A stretch of 64,000 bases of DNA from Symbiotaphrina buchneri (taxonomy: Eukaryota > Ascomycota > Symbiotaphrinales > Symbiotaphrinaceae), in assembly GCA_001599915.1 (NCBI GenBank), contig BCIG01000005.1, forward strand, positions 390,725-454,724, written 5' to 3'. Within the stretch, counting starts at the first letter, position 1. Each line of letters starts with the position of its first letter. The notes under the pieces were generated by a model that worked only from the letters and a program-made list of their open reading frames with translations, did no database searches and was not told the DNA's origin. This document shows positions 25,965 through 37,802 of this stretch, piece after piece. The position numbers were made by a program, and so were the translations under genes.

Positions 25965-27313
25965 ATGTCTACCAAACGGATCGAACAGTGGGAGGTGGAG
26001 CGCTACTGGGAGATCTTCTCTTCCCTGGCGGATGGCGGCACTCACTTGAGCGGCGCGCAGGCCGCAACAGTCCTCAAGAACAGTCAGCTGCGGGATGACC
26101 AGCTGGAGAGGGTCTGGGACCTGGCAGACGTCGACAACGATGGCAACCTCGATTTCGAAGAGTTCTGTGTCGCCATGAGACTGATCTTTGACCTGGTCAA
26201 TGGAGTAGGTTGAAACCACAACATCCGTGCCCGAGCAATGATCGTGGAGCTCGAAGCTGATCAACCACCTGAACGATAGGAATATGCAGATGTACCCAAG
26301 TCCCTTCCAGACTGGCTTGTCCCGGAGTCCAAGGCGCACCTTGTTCAAGCCAACCGTGCCCTGACCGGGGCTCAGCCGCAGTTCGAGCAGGTGGAGGACG
26401 ACGATGAGACCGCAGGCCTCAAGGACGGTTTCGATTGGTACATGAGCCCTGCAGACAAGGCGAAGTACGAGGAAATCTACATGGCAAATCGGAATGGCAG
26501 AGGGGAGATCTCATGTATGCATCACCTCGTTTGTAGCACAACCACGCCCAATCTCCAGCTAATGCTGATGTCCCAGTCGACACCCTGGAACCTTTGTACG
26601 CATCTCTGGACGTGCCTGATACCGACATCCGGTCCGCCTGGAACCTCATAAACCCTTCCGCTTCACCTACAATATCAAAGGATGCCACTCTCGCATTTCT
26701 GCATATCCTCAACAATCGGCATGAGGGTTACCGTATACCACGAACGGTACCAGCGTCCTTGCGCTCTACGTTCGACCGGAAACAGATCGATTACCAGATT
26801 GACCGAGTCGCCTCCCCTGCTCAGAGATGGGGCGCGACTCGTGGCGAGGAGACGAGCACAGGAAGAAAAGCTAAGTTTGGGGATGCCTATCTCAGCCGCT
26901 TAGGCGTTGGCGGACGTGGCACATACAAGCCTTCTGGAACGGACTTTTCGCAGGCAAAGACCACCGAAGATTGGGAGGAGGTACGGTTAAAGAAACAGCT
27001 GGCGGAGCTTGAGGCCAAGATCGAATCGGTAGAAGCGGCGGCCGCTAAGAGGTCTGGAGGGCGGAGAGACGATTCGAAACCCGCCTTAGTGAAGAGGGAG
27101 TTGGAGCAATTACTCGACTACAAGCGGAGAGAGCTGAGAGAATTAGAGGCTGGTGAAGGCAGGAGCAAGGTTGGCGCCAATCTGAAGGGCATCCAGGACG
27201 ACCTCAATTCAGTCCGGGAACAGATAGAAAGTCTAGAATCGCACCTGCGGAACAGGGAGGTGGTGCTAGCCGATCTGAGGAGGCAGATCGATGAGGAAAA
27301 GAGGAAGGGATAA
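25965..27313 (+). CDS. END3: END3, actin-cytoskeleton regulatory EH-domain protein
   Basis: Three exons (25,965-26,204, 26,280-26,514, 26,577-27,313) give 403 aa, the family's usual length. The N-terminal EH domain (about 1-100) carries a clear EF-hand [13 protein letters not shown] at 55-67. A second EH-like unit follows around 130-230, and residues 290-403 form a lysine/glutamate-rich coiled coil. End3 acts with Pan1 and Sla1 at endocytic sites to couple actin patch assembly with coat internalisation. Both introns are short (75 and 62 nt) and phase-consistent. The splice reconstruction reproduces the family segment [16 protein letters not shown] at the second exon start. The gene converges on ETFA across 1.36 kb. 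Confidence 0.95.
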
Positions 27314-28673
27314 GTATTACACCAAGTCAGGGCCCATGTTTCCTCAAGCAACTGCGTTCATCTCTACTGTGAAGACATTGAAGCAACCCACGCACATTGT
27401 ACCGCCCATCGTAGACTCGGCGTCAGCTTTTGGGAATAAGCTTTTGGGGCTGTAACTGCATTGTACCGAGCATCTTTAAATCTTCAGAATCGGTAGATCT
27501 AATCAGACTCGAGCTCACAATCTACGCATACATGAATAGTTGCAACGCCCAACGCTCTGTGCCTTGACCTCGGTGGGAAGTTGGAGGGCCTTTGCCGCAC
27601 CACCACTTCTGCGGACAAGAAAGAAAGTCTCTCTCCTGCAAGTAGATATTCGGAGAGGGCCCCTGACTCCCTAGCTCTGACCTTGCACACCCACAAACAG
27701 CGACCTAGAGAAAATAATGATTTTTCAAAAATCCATTATCCAAAAAAGGAAAAGGAAAAGGGGAGCCAAAGAAACAAAAACAAAAAACATACAACAACCC
27801 GGATTCCCAAGTCGTCCCCGACCTTAGTACTAACGAGTCGGTCAGTGGCTTGAAAGCTGCAGAGCGAACGGGATGCGTTATTCTCCACTGCCTGTGGTCG
27901 TATGTACCAGAAACAGTGATATTGTGGTATATATACGTCAAATCTCTCGGAGTCTAGGCGGATTGTAATATCATTACTGGTAACTGGTAATGGCACGCCC
28001 CTGTTTTTGGTTACCACACGCCCCTCTCATCTATCCGCATCGTATCATATCTATCCGGTTAATCTCCGTGACGGACGGATTGATCAACCAATAACCTGAT
28101 CCAGGGCGCATATGTGAGATCTATCGTAAATCTACATCATATCGTATCTATCTGGTTTATCTCTGTGGTGGATGGACCGATCAATCGATCAATTAGTCAA
28201 GGGCGCCATCTTATACATGGCCGGGTTGTATTCATTTAAGGCATCTTAGGTATTGAAGAATACCGTAAATAAAGCTGCTTCATGCTCTGATAAAGGTGTA
28301 TCATCAAAACCTGTACAGATCGGGACAGACAAGATGAGCTTCTTTGGGATGAAACGACTGCAGGCGTTCCAATCGTGCACGCGTTGTGGACGACAGATAG
28401 ACTTCAAATACGGAACAGCAGCTATCTTTTGCCACGTGTTGAGCTACCTCATCCGATCCGCCCAAGGCACCTTAATCCGACCACAAGCCGGCAGCCAGCA
28501 ATGTCCTTGGAATCTCTTCCTAGGGCCCTGTGACTCTCGTCGAACCGCAGATTGAGTCGTCAGCCCGACCAAGAACATCTGATCTGTGATGGAACAAGGT
28601 TCATCGCCCCCATGGGAGCTGGGCAGCTGATAGTGAAGAACCCCACATCCGTAAATGTTGCGTAGACTTGACT
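27314..28673. other. Convergent intergenic region, END3/ETFA; degenerate tandem repeat
   Basis: No gene was accepted in 1.36 kb. Purine-rich A/G stretches lie at about 27,740-27,790. Two diverged tandem copies of about 80 bp lie at about 28,030-28,112 and 28,128-28,207. The 100-codon frame at 28,253-28,555 has no recognisable family and is not supported as a gene. Confidence 0.5.
28030..28207 (+). repeat. Two diverged tandem copies of about 80 bp
   Basis: Both units run from an ATC(G/T)TATC-rich start, through CTATC(C/T)GGTT(A/T)ATCTC and GACGGATTGATCAA-like strings, to AGGGCGC. The unit at 28,128 is more T-rich at matched sites than the unit at 28,030, which resembles transition-type decay of a duplication. 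Confidence 0.5.
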
Positions 28674-29844
28674 CTACTGCGATTTCAATTTTTCGGTCAG
28701 TTCCGGTATCTTGTCGAACAAATCACCCACCAAGCCCACATCTGCAACTTGAAAGATAGGGGCGTCCGGGTCCTTGTTGATGGCCGCAATGACCTTGCTA
28801 TCCTTCATACCCGCAAGATGCTGGATGGCCCCAGAGATACCGGCACACAAGTACAACTGCGGTGCAACCACCTTTCCAGTCTGACCGACCTGTAAACTGT
28901 TGTCTGCAAACCCGCTGTCGACGGCAGCCCTCGACGCACCGATTGCGGCGCCTAACACGTCCGCCAAAGGTGGGATGAGTCTGTCAAACTCCTCTTTGGA
29001 CTTCAACCCACGGCCGCCCGAGACCACTCTGCTCGCCGTGGTGAGCTCCGGGCGATCTGACTTGGCAAGATCTTCCGACACCCATTCTGTAGCAGACTCG
29101 ACCTTGGGATCTATTCCTTCCACTATTTCAGCCGAGCCATCTGTCACCTCAGCAGCCGGGAAGGCCGTTCCCCGGATCGTTATGAGCTTCAGCCGATCAG
29201 ACGACTGAACGGTAAGAATAACATTTCCGGCGTATATTGGGCGTACGAATGCTGGGTCACATACACGTCAGCGTCTCGCAACTTCGCTGCTTATTATGGA
29301 TGACGTACTATCTTCGCTTTCAATTGCGGTTATGTCTGAAATCTGCTGCGAATCTAGAAGTGCTGCCACGCGAGGCAAGAGACTCTTCCCAAATGCGGAG
29401 TGGCCGGCTATGACATGGGTGTAATCACCCTTCTTGATGTTCTCGACGAGCAGCGGAGCGAAATTCTCTGGCAGGCCCTGAGTTACTGTAAGTAAACCTA
29501 CGACGCGACAAGCTCCCTCGGTGCGCAGGCTGACAGACCTTGTCATAGGCGCCGTTCTCCACAACAATGATCTTGTCGACTTCTTTAACCTTGGCTGCTT
29601 CTTCAGCTACCGGCCTTACTCCACTGCCCGCAATGAAACCCGTCACTGACCCGCCGAGTCGCTTCGCAGCGGTAATGGACGCTAGCGATGCAAGTTGTAA
29701 TTTGCCCTCTCTTTGTTCCAAAAGGGCCAACGTGGAGATGAGACGACCCAGAGCCGAATTGAATGCCACAGGTGTCGTTGGTGGTGCAGGTTGCAGAAGT
29801 GCCCGAGCTTGCCGGAGCACAGAACGACTGGTCACAGCCCACAT
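28674..29844 (-). CDS. ETFA: Electron transfer flavoprotein subunit alpha, mitochondrial
   Basis: Three minus-strand exons (29,844-29,539, 29,477-29,309, 29,251-28,674) give 350 aa. The N-terminus [16 protein letters not shown] is arginine-rich and lacks acidic residues, like a mitochondrial presequence. The C-terminal FAD domain is unmistakable: [12 protein letters not shown], then [27 protein letters not shown] and [22 protein letters not shown]. With ETF-beta it passes electrons from acyl-CoA and other dehydrogenases to ETF-ubiquinone oxidoreductase in the matrix. Introns of 61 and 57 nt rebuild the family segments [14 protein letters not shown] and [14 protein letters not shown]. The open frame begins at a GTG, so the ATG at 29,844 is taken. 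It is divergent from the SWI3-like gene. Confidence 0.95.
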
Positions 29845-30621
29845 CACGGGTTCGAAGAAGCAAAGGACGGCGAGTAGGGAGAAGCTGAACCAAACTTGGC
29901 CGATGGCGGTTCAAAGAAACCTCGGAACCCAGTCACCCGTGAGAGAACTTGTGGGGTGGCTTGAGCTTGGATTGAATGAATTAAGGGAAGTCTTAGGTGG
30001 GGGAACTGGAGGATTTGCGGAATTGAGCCCCAAAGCCGTGACGGAGATCCTCGGCGGTTGTGCACCGCAGCTCAGGCAGCTTACCTACCTTACAAGTGAT
30101 TTACAGTATCTTACAGTGTACCGTAATGAAATAATAGGTACCTTAGTACTTCAACGTGGCTGGCTCAGCTGACTAAGGTCAGAGTGATTTATCGGACACA
30201 TAACACAGTACGGAGGGTACGTACCTTGACACGGATTACACGAACCAAGTTAGTGGAAAAGTGCGCCGCCTGATGGGAGTTGTATTCTACGAACCGCGAC
30301 CCCAGACCTTCATCCCTCACAGACCCAAAGCAAACGCGCAATAGTCATAACTAATCTCACCAGCAATCAAAGCTCTCAATCCTTCCAGTATCGTGCCGCA
30401 AGTCTCACTTCTACAGCAAGCTGAGCGACATTCCGAGCGATCTCGCCGGGCGTCTGCTCTGCGCCCGTCACACCGGAATCCAGCACTCGTCCGTTGGCGG
30501 TAGTCATACTATTTGCCGTCCGCATTAGTCGTCATTCAGACGCTAGGCATCTAGGCTGACTGGAGTGACTTTTGTAAAGAAGCAGTTTGGCGCGCTTCTC
30601 CCGTACGGCCAGCTCATCGAG
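29845..30621. promoter_or_regulatory. Divergent promoter region, ETFA/SWI3-like
   Basis: About 780 bp. It holds TACCTTAC-type motifs at about 30,081-30,150, including TAGGTACCTTAGTAC. No coding sequence was accepted; the long open frame at 29,567-30,172 is antisense to the ETFA start. Confidence 0.45.
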
Positions 30622-32946
30622 ATGGAGGACATTGTTGAAAAGACCGCGCCGAACGAGAACCCGTCTCAGCCAAGCGATGTTGGAGCTGATGCAACAGCAA
30701 CAACAACCGACACTGAACAGGGGAACAGGGATGTCGATGAAGGTTCGTGTAGTCGTCATTGACCCGCTGTGTGTTGTTTCTGTAAGGCTGACGCGCTATT
30801 CCATAGCGGATGTGCCCATGGTGGAGGATACGGACAGCGCTGCGCCTGAAGTGAAAAAATCCCCCACGGACGCGCCAGCTGTGATCTCAGATAATCCTCT
30901 TGATGCACCGGATGAGCCCAGGCGAGAAAGCCAGGATGATGCTGAGCGCGAAGATGTCGGACTCGCCCCTTCAGCCGCCCAGACTACCGGAGGACAAGTC
31001 AGTCAGGAGGATGCCGCTGGACCGAGCCAGTCGCAGACAGCGGCCGCAGAGGATGGTACAGATGCTGCACAACCAAAGGCTTCGCCCGAAACTTCGGCAA
31101 GGAACTACCTCATTTCACAGACACATCAAATTGTTTTACCCAGCTACAGCACCTGGTTTGACATGCACAAGATCCATGACCTTGAGCGCAAAGCATTACC
31201 GGAATTCTTCAACAACAGGAACCGAAGCAAAACATCAGCGGTATACAAAGACTACCGTGACTTCATGATCAACACGTACAGGTTGAATCCGGCCGAATAC
31301 CTCACGGTCACTGCTTGCAGACGCAATCTAGCAGGGGACGTCTGCGCCATCATGAGAGTCCATGCCTTTCTGGAACAATGGGGATTAATCAACTACCAAG
31401 TAAGTGGATGAACAGTGGGGTGCCAATTGCATGCTGATGCCCCGTCCAGGTTGACCCAGATAGTCGGCCATCCAACATTGGCCCTCCATTTACGGGCCAC
31501 TTTCGGATAACAGCGGATACTCCGCGTGGTCTTCAGCCATTTCAACCTGCTCCAGGGTCGACAATAACCCCTGGGAAACCCTTTCCTGGGACTGACCGTG
31601 CTGCAAGTGCTACACCTGCTTCTAAAGCCGATCTGAACCTGGAGATTCAACGCAACATCTATGATCAATCTGGAAAGGAGATATCTAGCTCGGACAACAA
31701 AGGAAAACAAGCCAATGGCGAAGAGAGCGCCACGAATGGTACTCCGGGCGGCGACGTTGCTACGATCAAACCTGCGGAAGATCTGCTAAAGGAGTCGAAA
31801 AAACAGTTCTACTGCCATTCATGCGGAGTGGACTGTACCCGGGTGAGGTATCATCTCGCCAAGGCTGCTCCTCCGACCGCTGGTGCTGCCACGGCGCAGG
31901 CAAAATATGACCTTTGCCCCAACTGCTTCATGGAAGGACGCTTACCCAGCTCGCACTCAGCTGTCGACTTCGTGAAACTAGAGGATTCGAGCTATACATC
32001 TGTTGCTGATCGCGATGCTCCGTGGACAGATGCTGAGACACTTCTCTTGCTAGAAGGTCTGGAACTGTTCGATGAAAATTGGAACTCCATTGCTGATCAT
32101 GTTGGGACCCGTACAAGAGAAGAGTGTGTTTTGAAGTTCCTCCAACTGGAGATTGAGGACAAATATCTCGACAACGAGCCTGGTGGTGATGGCTTGGGAG
32201 CACTTAATCTGCTTGGCAAAGGCAGACCACCATTTACCCAGGCCGATAATCCCGTCATGTCTGTCGTGGGCTTTCTTGCTGGACTGGGCGACCCAAGCGT
32301 AGCAGCCGCTGCTGCTGGAAAGTCGGTGGAAGAAATGAGGCGAGGACTTCGTGAACGACTCGAAAAGGGCATGGGGGAGGGGACCATGGGTTCGGGTGCC
32401 CAACGGGAGGGCGTTGAGAAAAATTCTGCTCCTTTGAAGGACGAAGATCGGATGGATGTCGATGTTGCTTCTGGTGACCAGGTCGTTACAGGGTCCGATG
32501 CCCACGGTCGGACCGATACGCTGGTGAACATTACACTCGCCGCTGCTTCTGCTCGAGCTGCAGCTCTTGCCTCCCATGAAGAGCGCGAAATGACACAGCT
32601 TGTCTCAGCGGCGGTCAATAAGACTCTCCAAAAGTTTGAACTCAAACTCAAGCAGTTCAACGAAATGGAAGCAATACTACAAGCAGAAAGACGAGAGCTA
32701 GAAAGGGGACGGCAGCAGTTGTTCCTGGATCGGCTAGCATTTAAGAAACGGGTCCGAGAAGTTGAGGAAGAGCTGAGACTGGCTAGTCTTAAAGGTGGTA
32801 TGGAGGGAGCCAAGGTTGCGCAACAGGCTGCAGGAGGTTATAGCAACGGCGAGACACCTGGTTTCCAAAAGGTTGGCGCAGACCCAAAGGAAGATTTGAA
32901 GCCTTTGAACGGTGACGCCCCTGGGTACCGGAGTTACGAGATCTGA
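30622..32946 (+). CDS. SWI3/RSC8-type chromatin remodelling subunit (SWIRM-ZZ-SANT)
   Basis: Three exons (30,622-30,742, 30,807-31,399, 31,450-32,946) give 736 aa. Domains in order: an acidic, alanine/proline-rich N-terminus (1-135); SWIRM at about 145-238 ([17 protein letters not shown] ... [11 protein letters not shown]); a ZZ-like zinc finger near 357-395 ([10 protein letters not shown] ... YDLCPNCF); SANT at about 428-475 ([16 protein letters not shown]); and a glutamate-rich coiled coil around 620-690 for dimerisation. Swi3/Rsc8 proteins form the homodimeric core of SWI/SNF and RSC remodellers in the nucleus. Introns are 64 and 50 nt. The start at 30,622 is the ATG whose frame joins exon 2 cleanly ([11 protein letters not shown]); upstream open ATGs run into stops. 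Confidence 0.93.
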
Positions 32947-33505
32947 TTTGAGGAAGATGTTTTGTGGGAACGAAAGCGGCGCAATGGGATTCTGTTGTGT
33001 TTGGTGGGTTGGACGTTTACAATATCCTGGTTAGAGTGGCTTGCCGTGCTCTAGGCATGGTCGGATATCGTCTAGGGAAGCTGACAGCAGTTCTTTGGTT
33101 GTCTGATGGCGCCGCATTATAGTCCAGAATCTTTCAGACAAAGGAGAAGACCATGGCCCGACCTCGGATTACCTTGATCACATCACCGAAGCAGCGAGTG
33201 CGCTAGATTCACGTGTACATTACAAATTCGGGCTGAGGAAGGTCTTCGCTGTTCCTGAGGCAAACCGGCGAGCAATTTCATTGAAGTGACATGTGGCTGT
33301 GATCGACGCAGATCATGTGGCCAGAGAGTTGCCGGTCTGGTGCATGCCAGACTAAATCCGATGATACGCGTTCCCAGCGCGTAGTCATCTATCCGGGACG
33401 CTTTCTTTGCAATCCTCCCACTGCGCATAAGTGAGATGCGCACATTTATCTACGCACCTGCCCCTTTCGCAATGATCGTTCGGTGTAATCCTGCTGTAAA
33501 CCTTC
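32947..33505. other. Convergent intergenic region, SWI3-like/RRN5; nothing recognised
   Basis: About 560 bp between two converging 3' ends. No convincing reading frame, RNA gene or repeat was seen. Confidence 0.5.
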
Positions 33506-35344
33506 TCAGCTTTTGCTGTCACCAACAACCTGCCCCTTGACTTCCACATCCGTCAAGAATCGACCATTATTCTGCTTGTCTGGGGACCCCACGTGGCTTC
33601 CCCGACACATAACCTCCAGCGACGTCTCCCATGGAGGTCGGAAACGCATCGTCTTTCTCCAGTCCTGACCGCCATTTCTCCCAGGATATGGTCGTGGCGA
33701 GTTCTTCAATTTCGCGGTCACATCTACGTCTTCAGTCTTCAGATCCCCTGCCGGTGCCTGACCCAAGACGCCCCATAACAGCTCCTCTTCGATTTTACCA
33801 CTTTGCTTGTCGAAAGCTTCAAGGATGGCTTCAGTGCCAAAATCGTCCCGTGCCGTAGTACTGGCGCCACAGATCACCTGCTCCTGGTCTAGGGCCAGGC
33901 TATATCCAGGATCAGCGTCAGGAAGACCAACGTGTTCTTCCGTTATCGATGTACTTGCTGCATCCAGGTCCCTAGTTTCATATGGCTCAAACACCCTATC
34001 GTGGATTCTGACGTGCTCAGATTCCAGTAGCGCGGCCTCGGAAGTGTCTTTATCGTCATCGTCGTCAGTGGATGTATCTGAATTGACGTCATCCTCGTCG
34101 AAAGACCCAGGTGATTGTGTTCGGGCGAGTGAAGGACCGGCCTTCAGTCTGCCTGCCCGGCGTAGCTGACTTTCCACATCCTCGAGGCGCATAACCGGTG
34201 GCTCCGGTTCGCCTCTCTTTGGCATACGGTCAACGACATTTAGGCGGCACCTCCTGGCAGCTTTTGTCCAGTAGTCCTTGGAGTCTGCACGAACGCCTAA
34301 AACACGGATCGCTGCCGAGACATCCCTCCTACGAACGTGTGGCCTGGGCCTCGTCCTTTTGTTATCCATGCATCTCAATCTAGAGGTTGCATAGAAGAGA
34401 GCGGCCTGCACCAAGCGTCTAGTAATGCTGACCGTCAGGGTGTAAAAGTCGACGAAGGCGGTGGACTGTATGGAAGGTGATTCTCCATCGTCTGCAATAG
34501 ACCTCCAGTTGTCTCCTATTGGAGAGGCGGGATTCATAAATATGCGCTCTGAGAGCATGATCAATGATGTGAGGTTCAAAAGGTCCATCGCTGGCGAAAG
34601 GGAATGGTCTGCGACCGGTTGATCTGTCGTATCCCCTTTTTGGAAATGCATGTCTTCACTTTCGGAATCCTCTCGTAACGACTCATCCTGCAACAGCCAC
34701 GAACTTCCCCATCGATCTACTTCTCCCTTCTGCTCATAATGTTGCTGATACAGGGCGAGGGCCTCCGCTGCCCGCTCCAACGCATCGCAGCACTCCTCAC
34801 CAATTTCGAGCGCAGCCGGTATGTCCTGCAAGTCAACGAGTTGTTGCCCGTCACTTTGCGAAACCTGAGCGGTTCCGAGTTGAAGAAGGAGAAGATACTC
34901 ATTTACCTCTACCTCAGACTTAGTCTCAATATAGGCTGCAATGCCTCTTATATCATCCTTGCCCTTCCTGGCAAGTGCATTGAAGAAAGCCTCTTTCTCT
35001 TCAGAGCTCCATGTTGTGACACCGATCTGACTAGAAGCCAGAGGTCCAGAGCTCTCGAATAGAGATTGGGAGACTGCATGCTGTAGAGTTGAATTGAAGA
35101 GCGAGCGGTAACCATTGCTGTAATAGGCCCGCAGCCGCTTGAACTTCGTTGACCTGCTCTCTATCGTGTTGCTCCTTCTCTTCCTCGACCGTCCACAACC
35201 GTGGCCATCTTGCGATCCCTCTGCCGGTGCTGGATTCAAGTGGTTGTATGCATCAGTATGCGGCTGGAGACTCCTCTCGTCCTGGTCGCATTGACCCTGC
35301 GGTAATAGAGTGTGGGAGCTGTCGCCGGTAAGAGCATCATCCAT
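33506..35344 (-). CDS. RRN5: Rrn5-like RNA polymerase I upstream activation factor subunit
   Basis: A single exon gives 612 aa. After a basic, nuclear-targeting-like patch (SRKRRS near 53-58) there is a SANT/Myb-like domain at about 112-155 (TWSSEEKEAFFNALARKGKDD). A histone-fold-like segment follows at about 255-355, made of long hydrophobic helices around LLNLTSLIMLSERIF and RRLVQAALFYATSRL, ending with the VRRRDVSAAIRVLGV motif. The C-terminal third is acidic. In yeast, Rrn5 is a histone-fold subunit of the UAF complex that commits rDNA promoters to Pol I. The assignment rests on the SANT plus histone-fold order known for this family. The ATG at 35,344 opens the frame. It is divergent from IRC3 across about 350 bp. 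Confidence 0.78.
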   Translation of the reverse strand: MDDALTGDSSHTLLPQGQCDQDERSLQPHTDAYNHLNPAPAEGSQDGHGCGRSRKRRSNTIESRSTKFKRLRAYYSNGYRSLFNSTLQHAVSQSLFESSGPLASSQIGVTTWSSEEKEAFFNALARKGKDDIRGIAAYIETKSEVEVNEYLLLLQLGTAQVSQSDGQQLVDLQDIPAALEIGEECCDALERAAEALALYQQHYEQKGEVDRWGSSWLLQDESLREDSESEDMHFQKGDTTDQPVADHSLSPAMDLLNLTSLIMLSERIFMNPASPIGDNWRSIADDGESPSIQSTAFVDFYTLTVSITRRLVQAALFYATSRLRCMDNKRTRPRPHVRRRDVSAAIRVLGVRADSKDYWTKAARRCRLNVVDRMPKRGEPEPPVMRLEDVESQLRRAGRLKAGPSLARTQSPGSFDEDDVNSDTSTDDDDDKDTSEAALLESEHVRIHDRVFEPYETRDLDAASTSITEEHVGLPDADPGYSLALDQEQVICGASTTARDDFGTEAILEAFDKQSGKIEEELLWGVLGQAPAGDLKTEDVDVTAKLKNSPRPYPGRNGGQDWRKTMRFRPPWETSLEVMCRGSHVGSPDKQNNGRFLTDVEVKGQVVGDSKS

Positions 35345-35697
35345 TGGGACAAATGCGTCCTAACCATTCCTTTAAAACAGCGGAAGTCTCATCGGCTTGC
35401 ATTTTGGATGACTGTGAAAAGGTAACTCTGTCTAATACATGGCATCGCGGCATGCACCTTAATGCAGTCGAAAGGTTCGTAAGTACCTGATCAAATGCGG
35501 TGGAGTTATGACTTCCGTTCTCCATGGAGTGAAGGGAGAAGATACACGGAATTTGCCTTGATGCCATTCAACCGACCCCCGAGCGCGCCTTGCCACGACC
35601 ACAGCACGGAGGTTTCACAACCGTCACTGTGGCCCTCAGTCTCCGGGCCTTGCTTTGCTCTCCTCAGTCACCAAGCTACAAGGTTGCGGCGAGGGGC
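35345..35697. promoter_or_regulatory. Divergent promoter, RRN5/IRC3
   Basis: About 350 bp shared between a Pol I factor gene and a mitochondrial helicase gene. The IRC3 open frame extends into it from a TTG codon, but no ATG is in frame before 35,698. Confidence 0.45.
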
Positions 35698-37802
35698 ATG
35701 CAGAAGCTATTATCAAGCTTCTCAATATGCCGCACCAAGCCTATTAGGAAATGCTCTCCGCTTCGACAAGTGACCGCCGCTTGCCTGGCGAATGGGCGGG
35801 TGCATCGGGCGCCGGGAGTATCGTCGGATAGCTCTGGCGCGGGCATTCGTCTTCGTGATTACCAGGAAGAATGTATCCGGGCTGTCCTCTCGAAAGCCGG
35901 ACTAGGCCATCGACGCCTTGGTGTCTCTTTAGCCACTGGCAGCGGCAAGACCGTACGTGTCGGCCTCAAGTTTGCCATGGGTTGACGGGACAGAGTACTG
36001 ATAACTCTCTACTAGGTGATCTTTACCCACCTGATTGATCGAGTGTATCCCAGTAGTTCCCATGCTACGCAAACGCTCATCCTTGTGCATCGCCGCGAGT
36101 TGGCCGAGCAGGCAGCGAGGCATTGTATGCAAGCATACCCTGCCAAAGCCGTGGAAATTGAAATGGGCAACTCCCATGCCTCAGGTACGGCAGATATAAC
36201 GATAGCGTCTGTGCAAAGCATCACTTCTGGGGGTCGACTTTCAAAATTTGATCCGCACCGTTTCAAGCTGGTCCTCGTGGATGAAGCGCATCATATTGTA
36301 GCGCCGAAGTACATGGAGACCCTCCGTCATTTCGGCTTACTGGAACCTACTGAGTCCTCACCTTTACTTGTTGGAGTTTCGGCGACGCTTTCCAGGTTCG
36401 ACGGGCTCAGATTAGGAGCTGCAATAGACGAGATTGTCTACCATAAGTTCGTGTGTCCCTATATATCCACATGTATATACGTGTCTGAATCACTGACAAT
36501 TCTGGCTTTAGGGACTACGTTGATTTGATAGAAGAAAAGTGGTTATCGAATGTTGTTTTTACTACTGTAGAGTCAAACGCCGACCTTAAAAAAGTGAAGA
36601 AGGGTCCAAAAGGTGATTACCATGTGGGCGATCTATCTAAAGCCGTCAACACAGCGGCGACTAATGAAGTTACTGTACGCGCCTGGCTTGCTCGGGCGTC
36701 TACAAGGAACTCCACAATCGGTTTCTGTGTCAATCTCGCACATGTGGTAGGACTTACTCGGGCTTTTCGATCACATGGTGTTGATGCAAGATATGTCGTG
36801 GGAAACACGCATAAGGCGCTTCGCAGCCAGACATTAGATGATTTCAGGGCCGGAAGATTCCCTGTCCTGCTGAATTGCGGGGTGTTTACTGAGGGGACTG
36901 ACATTCCGAACATTGACTGTGTGCTGCTGGCGAGGCCGACAAGATCTAGGAACCTGCTCGTTCAAATGATTGGCCGAGGCATGCGACTGCATACCAGCAA
37001 GGAAGACTGCCATGTCATCGACATGGTAGCGTCCCTGGAGACAGGGGTGGTGACAACGCCAACTCTGTTCGGCCTGGATCCGTCAGAAATCCTGCGGGAA
37101 GCAACAGTTGAGCAGCTGAAGGATAGGCGGCAGCGGCTGGAAAAAGAGCGCCTGGAGCAATCAGCGGCTAGTGGGTTTGTGCCTGCTATGCGGCTGCCAG
37201 ATGATCTGGGCTCGGAAAGAATCACTTTTACAGACTATGACTCTGTCCTTGATCTGATCGAGGATACTTCGGGCGAGCGGCATATCCGAGCCATCAGCCC
37301 GCTGTCCTGGGTACAGGTAGCGGATGACAGGTACATTCTCACGAGCAACTCGGGAGATTTTGTCACAATTCAGAAGTCCGCGACGGGCGGGTACAGTGTC
37401 CGGCATACACCGCGAATCCCCGCCGGCATGAGCAGTAGAAGTCCCTATATGAAGGTTCGGGAAATTGCCGAGGCGAAGACGTTCACGGACGCGGTGCACG
37501 CTGCAGATACCTTTGCTACTGATCGTTTTCCTTGGCTATACATTGCCAAGGATCAACCGTGGAGAAGAAAGCCGGCAAGTGAGGCACAATTGGCTTACTT
37601 GAACAAATCTCGTCCGGAGACTGAGCATTTGACGCCGGACAGGCTTACGAAAGGGAAGGCAGGCGATATGATTACGAAGATGAAGTTTGGCGCTAAAGGT
37701 CGATACGACAAGATGCAAGCTGCGAAGCGAAGACGTCCACCGCCCTGGAAGATGCTGCGGAAGAATGAAGAAGTCAAGGTTGGACCTGTGGATCGCTTGT
37801 AG
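35698..37802 (+). CDS. IRC3: IRC3-like mitochondrial DEAD/DEAH helicase
   Basis: Three exons (35,698-35,952, 36,016-36,452, 36,512-37,802) give 660 aa. The N-terminus [18 protein letters not shown] is basic and presequence-like. Helicase motifs: Walker A ATGSGKT (79-85), interrupted exactly after the Thr codon by intron 1; [15 protein letters not shown] at about 174-177; VSATLSR; and, in the second RecA domain, [19 protein letters not shown] and [13 protein letters not shown]3 is a branch-point-specific double-stranded DNA helicase that maintains mitochondrial DNA in yeast. Intron 2 (59 nt) needs the weak donor GTGTCC to keep frame ([14 protein letters not shown]), so that junction is the least certain. 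Upstream in-frame codons lack an ATG, hence this start. Confidence 0.9.

Noticed and set aside
28253-28555. 100-codon plus-strand frame with a CTRCGRQ motif
   Set aside because: A single CxxC pair in a short orphan frame is not enough to support a zinc protein.
29567-30172. 201-codon plus-strand open frame
   Set aside because: Antisense to the first exon and promoter of ETFA; no recognisable product, and the ETFA frame has strong family evidence.
32097-32813. 238-codon minus-strand open frame
   Set aside because: Serine-rich antisense shadow of the SWI3-like gene's third exon.
35590-35697. Upstream extension of IRC3 from a TTG codon
   Set aside because: No in-frame ATG; the ATG at 35,698 gives a good mitochondrial presequence.
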